Positions 27,557-34,583 of a stretch of 64,000 nt of DNA are shown here, in pieces; the first letter of the stretch is position 1; each line of letters opens with the position of its first letter. The DNA is from Pseudohongiella sp. (GTDB lineage Bacteria; Pseudomonadota; Gammaproteobacteria; Pseudomonadales; Pseudohongiellaceae), in the NCBI GenBank assembly GCA_030651695.1, contig JAUSCD010000030.1, positions 1 to 64,000 on the forward strand, given 5' to 3'. The notes beneath the pieces are model-generated. The model made no database searches and had not been told where the DNA came from. It worked only from the letters and a program-made list of their open reading frames with translations. A program made the translations under genes and the position numbers.

Positions 27557-28042
27557 ATGAACGAAGAATCGATCAGTTATTTACCCACCACAGGCAGCAG
27601 CTATGCCATGGCAATAAACACTGCCGAGAACAGTAGTGATGTGGGGAAGCAGGTAAAAATTGCTTCTGCCCGCGACATCGTTGATGCCAGACAAAAAGGA
27701 AGAATACTTGCGCAGGAAATTGGCGCCTCTTCTACCCAGGCAACGCTGGTGGCCACTGTCATCTCCGAACTCGCCCGAAATATCATTTTGTACGCCGGCA
27801 GTGGCGACATTTTTGTTAAAAAAGCGCACACGGAAAAAACAACAGGGATTGAGATTGTTGCCGTCGATCGGGGTCCCGGAATCGAAAATATTTCCAGAGC
27901 CATGATGAACGGATTTTCTACTTCTGGAGGCCTTGGTTTGGGCCTGTCCGGCGTCAAGCAAATAGCTGACAGTTTTCAGATCTCCAGCGAGCTGAATCAG
28001 GGCGTTCGCGTAGAGGTGATTATGTGGCTGGTAAAAAACTGA
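27557..28042 (+). CDS. RsbT-like serine/threonine switch kinase (GHKL ATPase)
   Basis: RsbT phosphorylates RsbS/RsbR in stressosomes and, when released, binds and activates RsbU. The sequence has the RsbT-type Bergerat fold: N-box ISELARNIILYA (E71, N75), D-box DRGPGI (D104) and G-box GGLGLGLSGVKQI (from 124). This arrangement matches RsbT better than the anti-sigma kinase RsbW. A 30-residue N-terminal extension is present. It starts at ATG 27557 behind AAGGAG. No RsbS, RsbR or RsbX is in the window. The next gene carries an RsbU_N-like domain, so the likely partner is that histidine kinase rather than a phosphatase. Confidence 0.82.
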   Translation: MNEESISYLPTTGSSYAMAINTAENSSDVGKQVKIASARDIVDARQKGRILAQEIGASSTQATLVATVISELARNIILYAGSGDIFVKKAHTEKTTGIEIVAVDRGPGIENISRAMMNGFSTSGGLGLGLSGVKQIADSFQISSELNQGVRVEVIMWLVKN

Positions 28043-28165
28043 GACAAAATTTGAATACTAGTACATGAATTCACTCTATATGTGTGATATCGCACGGATT
28101 GATCAAAGTGTTTGCCATACTGTTGCTTCAGGTTTACGTTTTTACAAAAACGGAGAGCACGGAGA

Positions 28166-29092
28166 ATGGCAATACATGCACATGTCCCACAGCAAACAGC
28201 TTACAAAAAGCTACTGAGCTCGTACCTGGATAACGGGGGTGAAAGCGCCCTCACTGTAGCCTATGAACTGGGCAGAAGAAATTTACAGAATGGCACCGGG
28301 TTGCTGGAGCTGGCAGAAGTCCACCAGAAAGCACTCGATGAAGTTCTCGGCACAGTTGATGACAATTCTGTCACACGAAGAGACATCAACAGAGCGGCAA
28401 GTAGATTTTTAAGTGAAGCAATTTCGCCATTTGAAGTTGCGCGGCTTAGTAGTCGCAACGCTAATGATGCGTTAATAAAACTCTATGAGGTTTTTGAGAG
28501 CGAAGCCAAGCGCATCGCGCACAGACTTCACGATGAGTCCGCTCAGATGCTTGCGGTGGTTTATCTGGAGCTGGCAGAGATTGCCAAGGACTCCCCTGAT
28601 CACACAGCAGAACGCATACTCCAGGTGGTTGGCCACCTTGATGAGGTGTCCTCCCAGCTGAGAAGCCTGTCTCACGAACTGCGCCCTATTATTCTGGACC
28701 GGTTGGGTCTGCTGCCGGCATTACGCGCGCTGGTGAACGGAGTCAGAAAAAGAAGTGGACTTATTATAGATATCAGTGGAGACACTGAAGGTCGACTGGA
28801 CTCCCAGCGTGAGACCGTAATCTACCGGACCGTTCAGGAAGCACTCACCAATGTCAGTCGTCACGCAAAGGCCAGCCACGTGGATATCCACATCTGGCGC
28901 GATAGCAGCTGTATATGTTGCTCCATCAGTGACAATGGCAACGGCATGAAACTGTCTTCCCAAGGCTCGGTGGAGTCTCCCGGGCTCGGTCTGATAGGCA
29001 TCAAGGAAAGAGCGCGAGCTCTTGGTGGGGACTGCGAAATTTCGTCGTGCCCTGAATCTGGAACAACTTTACAGGTGATGATTCCACTATGA
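28166..29092 (+). CDS. NarL-type histidine kinase with an RsbU N-terminal-like domain
   Basis: The C-terminal part is a HisKA_3/HATPase kinase. It has the phosphorylated histidine H122 in AHRLHDESAQ, the N-box-like VQEALTNVSRHAKA, the D-box-like ISDNGNG and the G-box GLGLIGIKERA. The N-terminal ~105 residues are all helical and contain YLDNGGESALTVAYELGR, LLELAEVHQKAL and a final helix from FLSEAISPFE. This pattern resembles the RsbT-binding domain of RsbU (RsbU_N). No membrane segment is present, so the kinase is cytoplasmic. ATG 28166 has GGAG ten bases upstream. It overlaps the response regulator by ATGA. The fit with the upstream RsbT suggests the kinase is controlled by RsbT binding. Confidence 0.82.
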   Translation: MAIHAHVPQQTAYKKLLSSYLDNGGESALTVAYELGRRNLQNGTGLLELAEVHQKALDEVLGTVDDNSVTRRDINRAASRFLSEAISPFEVARLSSRNANDALIKLYEVFESEAKRIAHRLHDESAQMLAVVYLELAEIAKDSPDHTAERILQVVGHLDEVSSQLRSLSHELRPIILDRLGLLPALRALVNGVRKRSGLIIDISGDTEGRLDSQRETVIYRTVQEALTNVSRHAKASHVDIHIWRDSSCICCSISDNGNGMKLSSQGSVESPGLGLIGIKERARALGGDCEISSCPESGTTLQVMIPL

Positions 29093-29733
29093 ATGTTAAT
29101 ACACGCAAGCGAGTAGTGATTGCGGACGACCACGCCATGTTTCGCCAGGGTCTGAAAGGTATGCTGGAAGGCGACGAATACGTGGTTGTTGGCGAGGCGG
29201 AAAACGGCCACGATGCGATTCGTACGGTAAGGCAGCAGACACCGGATCTGGCAATCCTGGATTTCAGTATGCCGCTGTTGAATGGTATCGATGCTGCCCG
29301 TGATATTCAGCGCCGGTCGCCAGAAACCCACGTGGTTTTGCTGACCATGTATGACGATGACACGTGTGTATTTGAGGCTTTGCGCGCCGGCGTGAGAGGG
29401 TACGCTCTGAAAACGCAGACCTCTACTGATCTGCTCGGCGCACTACGCGAAGTGATGAAAGGCGCGGTCTATCTGAGTCCGGACATTTCAGATTCTGTTG
29501 TTAACGCTTATGTCTCTAAAACCGACATCAAGTCAGAGGTGTTGAGCGAGCGGGAAAGACAGGTTCTGCAACTTATTGCGGAAGGTCATACTACCAAGTC
29601 CATCGCTGCCATGCTGTTCGTAAGTGTCAAGACGGCTGAATCGCATCGCACCCATATCATGCAACGTCTTGGGCTCCACAACATTGCTAGCCTTGTTCGA
29701 TATGCTATACGTCGGGGAATGATCAAGGCCTGA
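29089..29733 (+). CDS. NarL/FixJ-family response regulator (first copy)
   Basis: The N-terminal receiver domain (residues 8-125) has the acidic pair DDH, the phospho-acceptor D58 in ILDFSMP and the conserved Lys in ALKTQ. The C-terminal GerE/LuxR helix-turn-helix has LSERERQVLQLIAEGHTTKSIA and VSVKTAESHRTHIMQRL. It is presumably phosphorylated by the overlapping upstream kinase and acts as a DNA-binding transcription factor. The length of 214 aa is normal. Its targets are unknown; the divergent propeller gene and the nearby exopolysaccharide locus are reasonable candidates by position only. Confidence 0.93.
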   Translation: MNVNTRKRVVIADDHAMFRQGLKGMLEGDEYVVVGEAENGHDAIRTVRQQTPDLAILDFSMPLLNGIDAARDIQRRSPETHVVLLTMYDDDTCVFEALRAGVRGYALKTQTSTDLLGALREVMKGAVYLSPDISDSVVNAYVSKTDIKSEVLSERERQVLQLIAEGHTTKSIAAMLFVSVKTAESHRTHIMQRLGLHNIASLVRYAIRRGMIKA

Positions 29734-29760
29734 CAGAGTAAATATATAAGAGGCAACCAA

Positions 29761-30387
29761 TTGAAAATCTTGCTCGCGGATGATCATGTGATGTTCCGTC
29801 ACTGTGTCCGGAATCTTCTTGAGTCTGCAGGGATAGAGATTGTGGGCGAAGCATCAGATGGTGCTGATGCATTAAGAATGGTTATGGACTTACAACCTGA
29901 CGCCATTGTGCTGGACGTCAATATGCCATTACAAAACGGCATCGAGGTCGCAAAGGAAATCCGGTTGGCTGGCCTTGAGACCAGGGTGATCATGTTGACG
30001 ATGTATGACGAAGACAACAGTTTCCTGGAAGCATTCCGCGTTGGCGTGCAAGCGTATGTTCTGAAAACCCAGGCGTCAGCAGACCTTGTCCGTGCGGTTC
30101 GCGAAGTAAGTCGCGGCAGGCTGTATTTGAGCCCGGAGTTGACAGCCAAACTGGTAGAAGTCTATCTCAAGCAGGACGATGATGGCAGCGTGCGGTTGTC
30201 GTTCAGAGAGCGGCAGATTCTTCAGCTTGTTGCAGAAGGCACAATTACAAGAGAAATTGCAAGGATGCTCAATCTCTCGGTGAAATCAGTCGAGTCCCAT
30301 CGCAGTCAGTTAATGAAAAAACTCGAAGCTACCAATATTGCCGGACTCGTCCGGCATGCGGTCAGATTGAGAGTTGTCAGTCCCTGA
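29761..30387 (+). CDS. NarL/FixJ-family response regulator (second copy)
   Basis: This is a close paralogue of the preceding gene, with the same layout: acidic pair DDHVMF, phospho-acceptor D52 in VLDVNMP, VLKTQ, and a C-terminal LuxR-type helix-turn-helix (LSFRERQILQLVAEGTITREIA, LSVKSVESHRSQLMKKL). It begins with TTG at 29761, six bases after AAGAGG, so its translation may be weaker than that of the first. The gap to the first regulator is 27 bases and the pair is likely co-transcribed. Two regulators behind one kinase suggest a branched output. Confidence 0.9.
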   Translation: MKILLADDHVMFRHCVRNLLESAGIEIVGEASDGADALRMVMDLQPDAIVLDVNMPLQNGIEVAKEIRLAGLETRVIMLTMYDEDNSFLEAFRVGVQAYVLKTQASADLVRAVREVSRGRLYLSPELTAKLVEVYLKQDDDGSVRLSFRERQILQLVAEGTITREIARMLNLSVKSVESHRSQLMKKLEATNIAGLVRHAVRLRVVSP

Positions 30388-30423
30388 TATATTTTCCGGT
30401 TCCGCTTCATTTGGTCCAAGCGT

Positions 30424-31077
30424 ATGTTACAGGGTTCTATTTTTCATAGAATTGTAAAGAAGCTAAACTCTCCGGGCCTGCAATATCAAAGCTTGATATT
30501 TTTTGCCTACGACATGAAGAAAACTCTCGAGCCTGCAGGCAAATATGTTCTGAGCCGAACTAATGGGGCGCTTGAGTTTCATGCCTTTGATTCGACTTTG
30601 GATCCATTGCTGACAAAGTTGTGTGTGAAGTATCCGGATAAAAGATTCTACAGGCGAATGAAGCATGGATATCAGCACTGTTATGTTTTGATTGATAAAA
30701 ACGAGATCGTGGCTTATGCCTGGGTAACAACGTCGACCTGTTATGTAAGCGAACTGGATTTTATGTTGCCTATAGGCCTGGGTCGATTTTATATCTACGA
30801 CTGCTTTGTTGATGAAGCTTTCAGAGGCAGGGGTTTATACCAGGCCTTACTGGGAAAAATAATTGCGGACTATGCTACTCTACGCTGGCCTGGTCAATTC
30901 ACAGCAGCATGTATAGCAGCCGAGCCGGGGAACATCGCATCGATTCGTGGTATCAGGCGTGCAGGGTTCAAAGAGTTTGCCCGTGCCAGGTATATTCAGA
31001 TTGGCAAAGCTACTCGTTTATATGGTGTTAACACGCTGGTTTCGTTTATGAACTCAACGGCTGATCCACTCAGGTGA
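30424..31077 (+). CDS. GNAT-family N-acetyltransferase
   Basis: The acetyl-CoA binding motif A is visible as IYDCFVDEAFRGRGLYQALLGKI (R/Q-x-x-G-x-G/A form), followed by AAEPGNIASIRGIRRAGFKEF, the usual beta5-alpha4 region. The substrate is unknown. The protein is 217 aa, with an N-terminal extension before MKKTLEP that could be skipped if translation starts at ATG 30514. The gene lies 36 bases after the second response regulator in the same direction, so it may belong to that operon. It overlaps the convergent wHTH gene by 24 bases. Confidence 0.75.
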   Translation: MLQGSIFHRIVKKLNSPGLQYQSLIFFAYDMKKTLEPAGKYVLSRTNGALEFHAFDSTLDPLLTKLCVKYPDKRFYRRMKHGYQHCYVLIDKNEIVAYAWVTTSTCYVSELDFMLPIGLGRFYIYDCFVDEAFRGRGLYQALLGKIIADYATLRWPGQFTAACIAAEPGNIASIRGIRRAGFKEFARARYIQIGKATRLYGVNTLVSFMNSTADPLR

Positions 31078-31407
31078 GAACGCCATTCGATACCCTACAT
31101 TGCGTACTGTGATGATGAGATTGCCGGCTTCTCCGAGTTTCTTGCGTAGTCTGCCAATGTGTACATCAACGGTGCGGGTTTCAAGCAGGTTAACGTTGCC
31201 ATAACGCCACACTCGTTCCAGCAAGGTGACGCGGCTGATGACTTTTCCGCGCTCCAGCATAAGGGCTTTTAACAGGAGGTATTCGATGTACGTAAGATCA
31301 ACCGCAGCACCGGAAACTGAAACCAGCCACTGTTTTGTGTGGATGGTAATGGAGCCAGCGGACATATTGTCCTGATCGTTTTCACTGATGTCTTGTCGTG
31401 TGCTCAT
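31054..31407 (-). CDS. Orphan OmpR/PhoB-type winged-helix DNA-binding protein
   Basis: The 117 aa consist almost only of an OmpR/PhoB C-terminal effector domain: VDLTYIEYLLLKALM, GKVISRVTLLERVW, TRTVDVHIGRLRKKLGEAG and VRNVGYRMAF. The receiver domain that normally precedes it is missing, and the 20 residues in front are unstructured-looking. It may be a constitutive regulator, a decayed response regulator, or one controlled by protein partners. It runs convergent to the GNAT gene with a 24-base overlap of the 3' ends and divergent from the transglutaminase. Confidence 0.82.
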   Translation of the reverse strand: MSTRQDISENDQDNMSAGSITIHTKQWLVSVSGAAVDLTYIEYLLLKALMLERGKVISRVTLLERVWRYGNVNLLETRTVDVHIGRLRKKLGEAGNLIITVRNVGYRMAFSPEWISR

Positions 31408-31517
31408 AGATATTTATTACTACGCTGGATTAGAAGTTGTTACATAGTAGTCCAGAGGGCGTTCTTTCATAAGCAGGTAATTACCCCATTTTCGGGTGAA
31501 CAACAGGTGTGTTTGTT

Positions 31518-32417
31518 ATGGTGCGATTGAAATTTTCCATTACGTTGAATTATCAGGTGTTGGATGCAAGCGCTGATTTCATTTTGAATTTCCAGCCGGC
31601 TTTTACAGAACGACAAAAAGTTTTGAATGAGGAACTCCAGATAAACCAGGATAACGCGGCCGTAACGCAGTTGACACGCGCAGACGGTATCCGCTACATA
31701 AAATTGCGGGCTGGCACAGGACCATTGAGTATTTTTTATTCGGGTACTGTCGACATCGATCACTATCAGGAAGATCCGGATTCTTTGCATGAAATGCAAA
31801 TTTCAGAGCTGCCAATCGATGTGATGCCGTTTGTCTATCCCAGTCGTTACTGCCAGTCAGATGAATTGACCGCGTTGGCAAATTTTGAATTTGGTGCGAT
31901 GAAACCAGGCTATCACCGCGTGGTGGCAATTCAGCAGTGGGTTAACCGGCGTATAAAATTCCAGATAGGTAGTTCCGGAAGTACAACAACTGCGCGAGAT
32001 ACCTTGTTGGGGCATGCGGGCGTCTGCCGTGATTTTGCGCACTTGATGATAGCGTTGTGCCGGGCACTAAATATGCCGGCGAGATTTGTATCCGGCATCG
32101 ACTATGGTGCTGACCCAAGTCTGGGCCCAACGGATTTCCACGCTTATGTCGAAGTCATGCTCAGTGGGCGCTGGTATTTATTTGACCCCAGTGATGTCTC
32201 CCCGACTATGGGACTGGTGCGATTGGGGACAGGCAGGGATGCTGCCGATGTGTCGTTCGCCACAGTGTTTGGCAATGTACTGACGCAGTCACCCGTGATT
32301 GAAATCCAGGCTGTGGTTGATGAACAAAATGGATTTTACCTGCCGGTACGTCAACAAAACGCATTGTCGAGTTCGGACAACTTTGTCAGTACGTTTAACG
32401 CAAGTTACGGGAAGTAG
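31518..32417 (+). CDS. Transglutaminase-like protease family protein
   Basis: The transglutaminase core has the catalytic Cys in HAGVCRDFAHLMIALCRAL (about residue 176), the His in TDFHAYVEVML and the Asp in YLFDPSD, a complete triad. The preceding N-terminal beta-sandwich (about residues 1-110) is the bacterial transglutaminase N-terminal region. No signal peptide is present, so it is cytoplasmic; members act as peptidases or amide hydrolases with mostly unknown substrates. I use ATG 31518 over GTG 31509. It converges on the Crp-like gene with a 13-base overlap. Confidence 0.85.
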   Translation: MVRLKFSITLNYQVLDASADFILNFQPAFTERQKVLNEELQINQDNAAVTQLTRADGIRYIKLRAGTGPLSIFYSGTVDIDHYQEDPDSLHEMQISELPIDVMPFVYPSRYCQSDELTALANFEFGAMKPGYHRVVAIQQWVNRRIKFQIGSSGSTTTARDTLLGHAGVCRDFAHLMIALCRALNMPARFVSGIDYGADPSLGPTDFHAYVEVMLSGRWYLFDPSDVSPTMGLVRLGTGRDAADVSFATVFGNVLTQSPVIEIQAVVDEQNGFYLPVRQQNALSSSDNFVSTFNASYGK

Positions 32418-33127
32418 CGTCGCTGATCTTCGGCAATGGAGGCGTAGCAGGAGCATGACGCTTCCTCCAGCCCGCGACGATTCAGTATTGAGATATCGCC
32501 GCGTGAATAACTGATCAATTCTTTCTGTTGTAATGCGCTCGCTGCGATGCTGACCGCACTGCGCTGCACGCCCAACATTTCCGAGAGGAATTGCTGGGTC
32601 AGAAAAAATTTGTCCGTATCAGAGCGGTCATGAGCCATCAGCAGCCAGCGCGCAAGACGGCTGCTGACTTCATGATAGTGTGTGCAGCCAGCTGTCCGGC
32701 TGAGCTGGGTCATGAGCACGTACAGGTAGCGTTTTACGATGGCCTGAAACAAGGTGCCATCCCTGGATAGTTCGTCGAACGTTGTGGCGAGCATTCTCAG
32801 GGCGGCGCCTTTTAGCTGCACGACGCCGTGCGCGGGCGCATCGCTGACGCCAAGAATTTTTGTCGCGCCTAACATGCCTTCCTTGCCAATCATGGCAAGC
32901 TCCATTGGCGGTTGCTCATCGACATCCACGACCAGCGATATAAGCCCGGAAATCGGGAAGTAGACGTATTTGGCGATCTTGCCTCGTTCGAATAGAATTT
33001 CACCAAGTCCCAGATTAATGGTCTCGGTGTTAGTTAAAAGCAGTTGTTTTTCATCGTCAGGAAGCGCGTCCAGCAACCGATTGGTTGGGCGGCTTAAGCC
33101 ATTTCCAATCATTCCAGCATCCTGCAA
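32405..33127 (-). CDS. Crp/Fnr-family transcriptional regulator (first copy)
   Basis: The N-terminal cyclic-nucleotide-binding-like beta-barrel (about residues 30-140) has FERGKIAKYVYFPISGLISLV and IGKEGMLGATKILG. The C-terminal winged helix has FLTQQFLSEMLGVQRSAVSIAASAL as recognition region. No cysteine cluster like that of FNR is present, so it is unlikely to bind an Fe-S centre. The cAMP-binding arginine signature is also not evident, so the effector is unknown. The C-terminus SCSCY recalls ECEC/CECY ends in the neighbour. It lies 120 bases downstream of its paralogue on the same strand. Confidence 0.87.
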   Translation of the reverse strand: MQDAGMIGNGLSRPTNRLLDALPDDEKQLLLTNTETINLGLGEILFERGKIAKYVYFPISGLISLVVDVDEQPPMELAMIGKEGMLGATKILGVSDAPAHGVVQLKGAALRMLATTFDELSRDGTLFQAIVKRYLYVLMTQLSRTAGCTHYHEVSSRLARWLLMAHDRSDTDKFFLTQQFLSEMLGVQRSAVSIAASALQQKELISYSRGDISILNRRGLEEASCSCYASIAEDQRRYFP

Positions 33128-33247
33128 TCACCGCACACTTTTTATGGCGCGGATACTTGCGCTCTAGTTCGTTCCGGGAGTGAGTATGGCTGACAGCGGG
33201 CAATTTGTATGTTCGACACCATACCTAAAGAGAAAAATACTGTTTTT

Positions 33248-33997
33248 TTATCGATACTGGTTGTGGAAAAGCCGTTCAGCTTCCTTTTTTACCACCTCGT
33301 AACATTCACAGCTCAGCCGCTCCAGTTTGTCCCTGTCAATGACCTTGATCTTCCCGCGGCTATATGTGATGACACCCAGTTTTTGTAGTTTGCCAGCTGC
33401 TTCGGTAACCCCCTCGCGGCGTACACCCAGCATGTTGGCGATCAACTCCTGCGTCATTTTCAGTTGGTTACCGCTGAGCCTGTCCAAAGACAATAACAGC
33501 CAGCGGCACAGTTGCTGGTCTACCGTGTGATGCCGGTTGCAGACAGCGGTCTGTGCCATCTGTGTGATCAGTGATTGTGTGTATTTGAGCAACAGGGCAA
33601 GCAGATCGCCATGTCTATTGAACTCTTTCATCAGTGCATGGTTGCTCAGTTTGTAGCCCTGGCCTGCACTTTGCACGACTGCACGGCTAGGCGTGCTATC
33701 ACCCCCCATAAAGCGTGAGATCCCCACCATGCCGTCCCTGCCGACAACGGATATTTCTGCCGAAGCGCCATTTTCCATCACGTACAGCAAAGACACAATA
33801 GAATTGGTTGGAAAAATGACATGATTCATTTTGCAATCGGGTTCGTACAGGACTTTTCCCAGTGGTAAGTCGATCGGTTCCATTTCCGGGAACAGGCGCT
33901 CCTGAGTGTCCGGCTGCAGCATGGCCAGCAACTGGTTCTGGCAGATGCTGTCACTATTTACTTCTGAACAAAGTCGATCATTGAGTGTGGCAGCCAT
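33248..33997 (-). CDS. Crp/Fnr-family transcriptional regulator (second copy)
   Basis: It has the same family layout as the adjacent gene: sensor barrel with DCKMNHVIFPTNSIVSLLYV and VVGRDGMVGISRFMG, then a winged helix with KMTQELIANMLGVRREGVTEAAGKL and ITYSRGKIKVID. The tail has LSCECYEVV. The two are clearly paralogous (GMLGA/GMVGI, MLGVQRSAV/MLGVRREGV, ITYSRG/ISYSRG) but diverged, so the duplication is old. No FNR-type cysteine motif is present. Effector and targets are unknown. The 120-base spacing suggests separate promoters. Confidence 0.87.
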   Translation of the reverse strand: MAATLNDRLCSEVNSDSICQNQLLAMLQPDTQERLFPEMEPIDLPLGKVLYEPDCKMNHVIFPTNSIVSLLYVMENGASAEISVVGRDGMVGISRFMGGDSTPSRAVVQSAGQGYKLSNHALMKEFNRHGDLLALLLKYTQSLITQMAQTAVCNRHHTVDQQLCRWLLLSLDRLSGNQLKMTQELIANMLGVRREGVTEAAGKLQKLGVITYSRGKIKVIDRDKLERLSCECYEVVKKEAERLFHNQYR

Positions 33998-34083
33998 GCG
34001 CGCCCCCGCGGTGTATTAATCGCAAGGCTGTAGTGTAAACGTGGCACCTCTTTTGCTATGTGCGTTGCCGCGCATTAAATCTT

Positions 34084-34581
34084 TCAATTCGCTGCAGCCA
34101 GCTGTGTAAGCAGCTGATTGATCTGCTGAGTCAGTGCGCGGTCGTTGCCAGCGAAGCTGAGCGCGCGCCGCGCAAACCCCTCCGCTTCGCTGTACTGTCT
34201 CTGGACATAACGGATATTGGCCAGCCGATACCAGAGGTAGGCGTCGCGGGGGCTGATGCGCAGTGCGCGTTCACTTAACGCAGCCGCACGTTCCAGATCT
34301 CCTGCGGCCATGGCTTCATCCACTGACGCGAGCAGCGTAGATGCTGGTGTTGCAGGCTCTGTCCGGCGTTGAGGTATCGTTTCCGGCGCCGGAGTAGTGG
34401 GTCTGGGGGCAGGCTCCACGCGGATCGGTTCAGGGCTTGTGATGACCGGTGCCGACGTTGCAACAGGTGCAGATTCTGTCACCACAGCCGGCGTGCTGGT
34501 GGACACAGGCGCTTGAGGACTGTAGGTGGCGCAGGCGCTCAAGGCGCTGAGAGACAGAAGCACTGATACTCGTAACATCAT
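34084..34581 (-). CDS. TPR-containing lipoprotein
   Basis: A lipoprotein signal is clear: a hydrophobic stretch and the lipobox LSAC (about residue 17). A Pro/Thr/Val-rich linker of about 60 residues follows, then one to two tetratricopeptide repeats (ASVDEAMAAGDLERAAALSERALRISPRDAYLWYRLANI, YSEAEGFARRAL). ATG 34581 lies 2 bases after the stop codon of the PBP1b gene, so the two are co-transcribed. Its position and build recall outer-membrane lipoproteins that activate class A PBPs (LpoB-like in role, YbgF/TPR-like in fold). That functional link is inference. Confidence 0.75.
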   Translation of the reverse strand: MMLRVSVLLSLSALSACATYSPQAPVSTSTPAVVTESAPVATSAPVITSPEPIRVEPAPRPTTPAPETIPQRRTEPATPASTLLASVDEAMAAGDLERAAALSERALRISPRDAYLWYRLANIRYVQRQYSEAEGFARRALSFAGNDRALTQQINQLLTQLAAAN

Positions 34582-34583
34582 GG

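Noticed and set aside
28287-28303. Sigma-54-like TGGCACCGGGTTGCT in the kinase gene
   Set aside because: The spacing between the two elements is one base short and the site is inside coding sequence.
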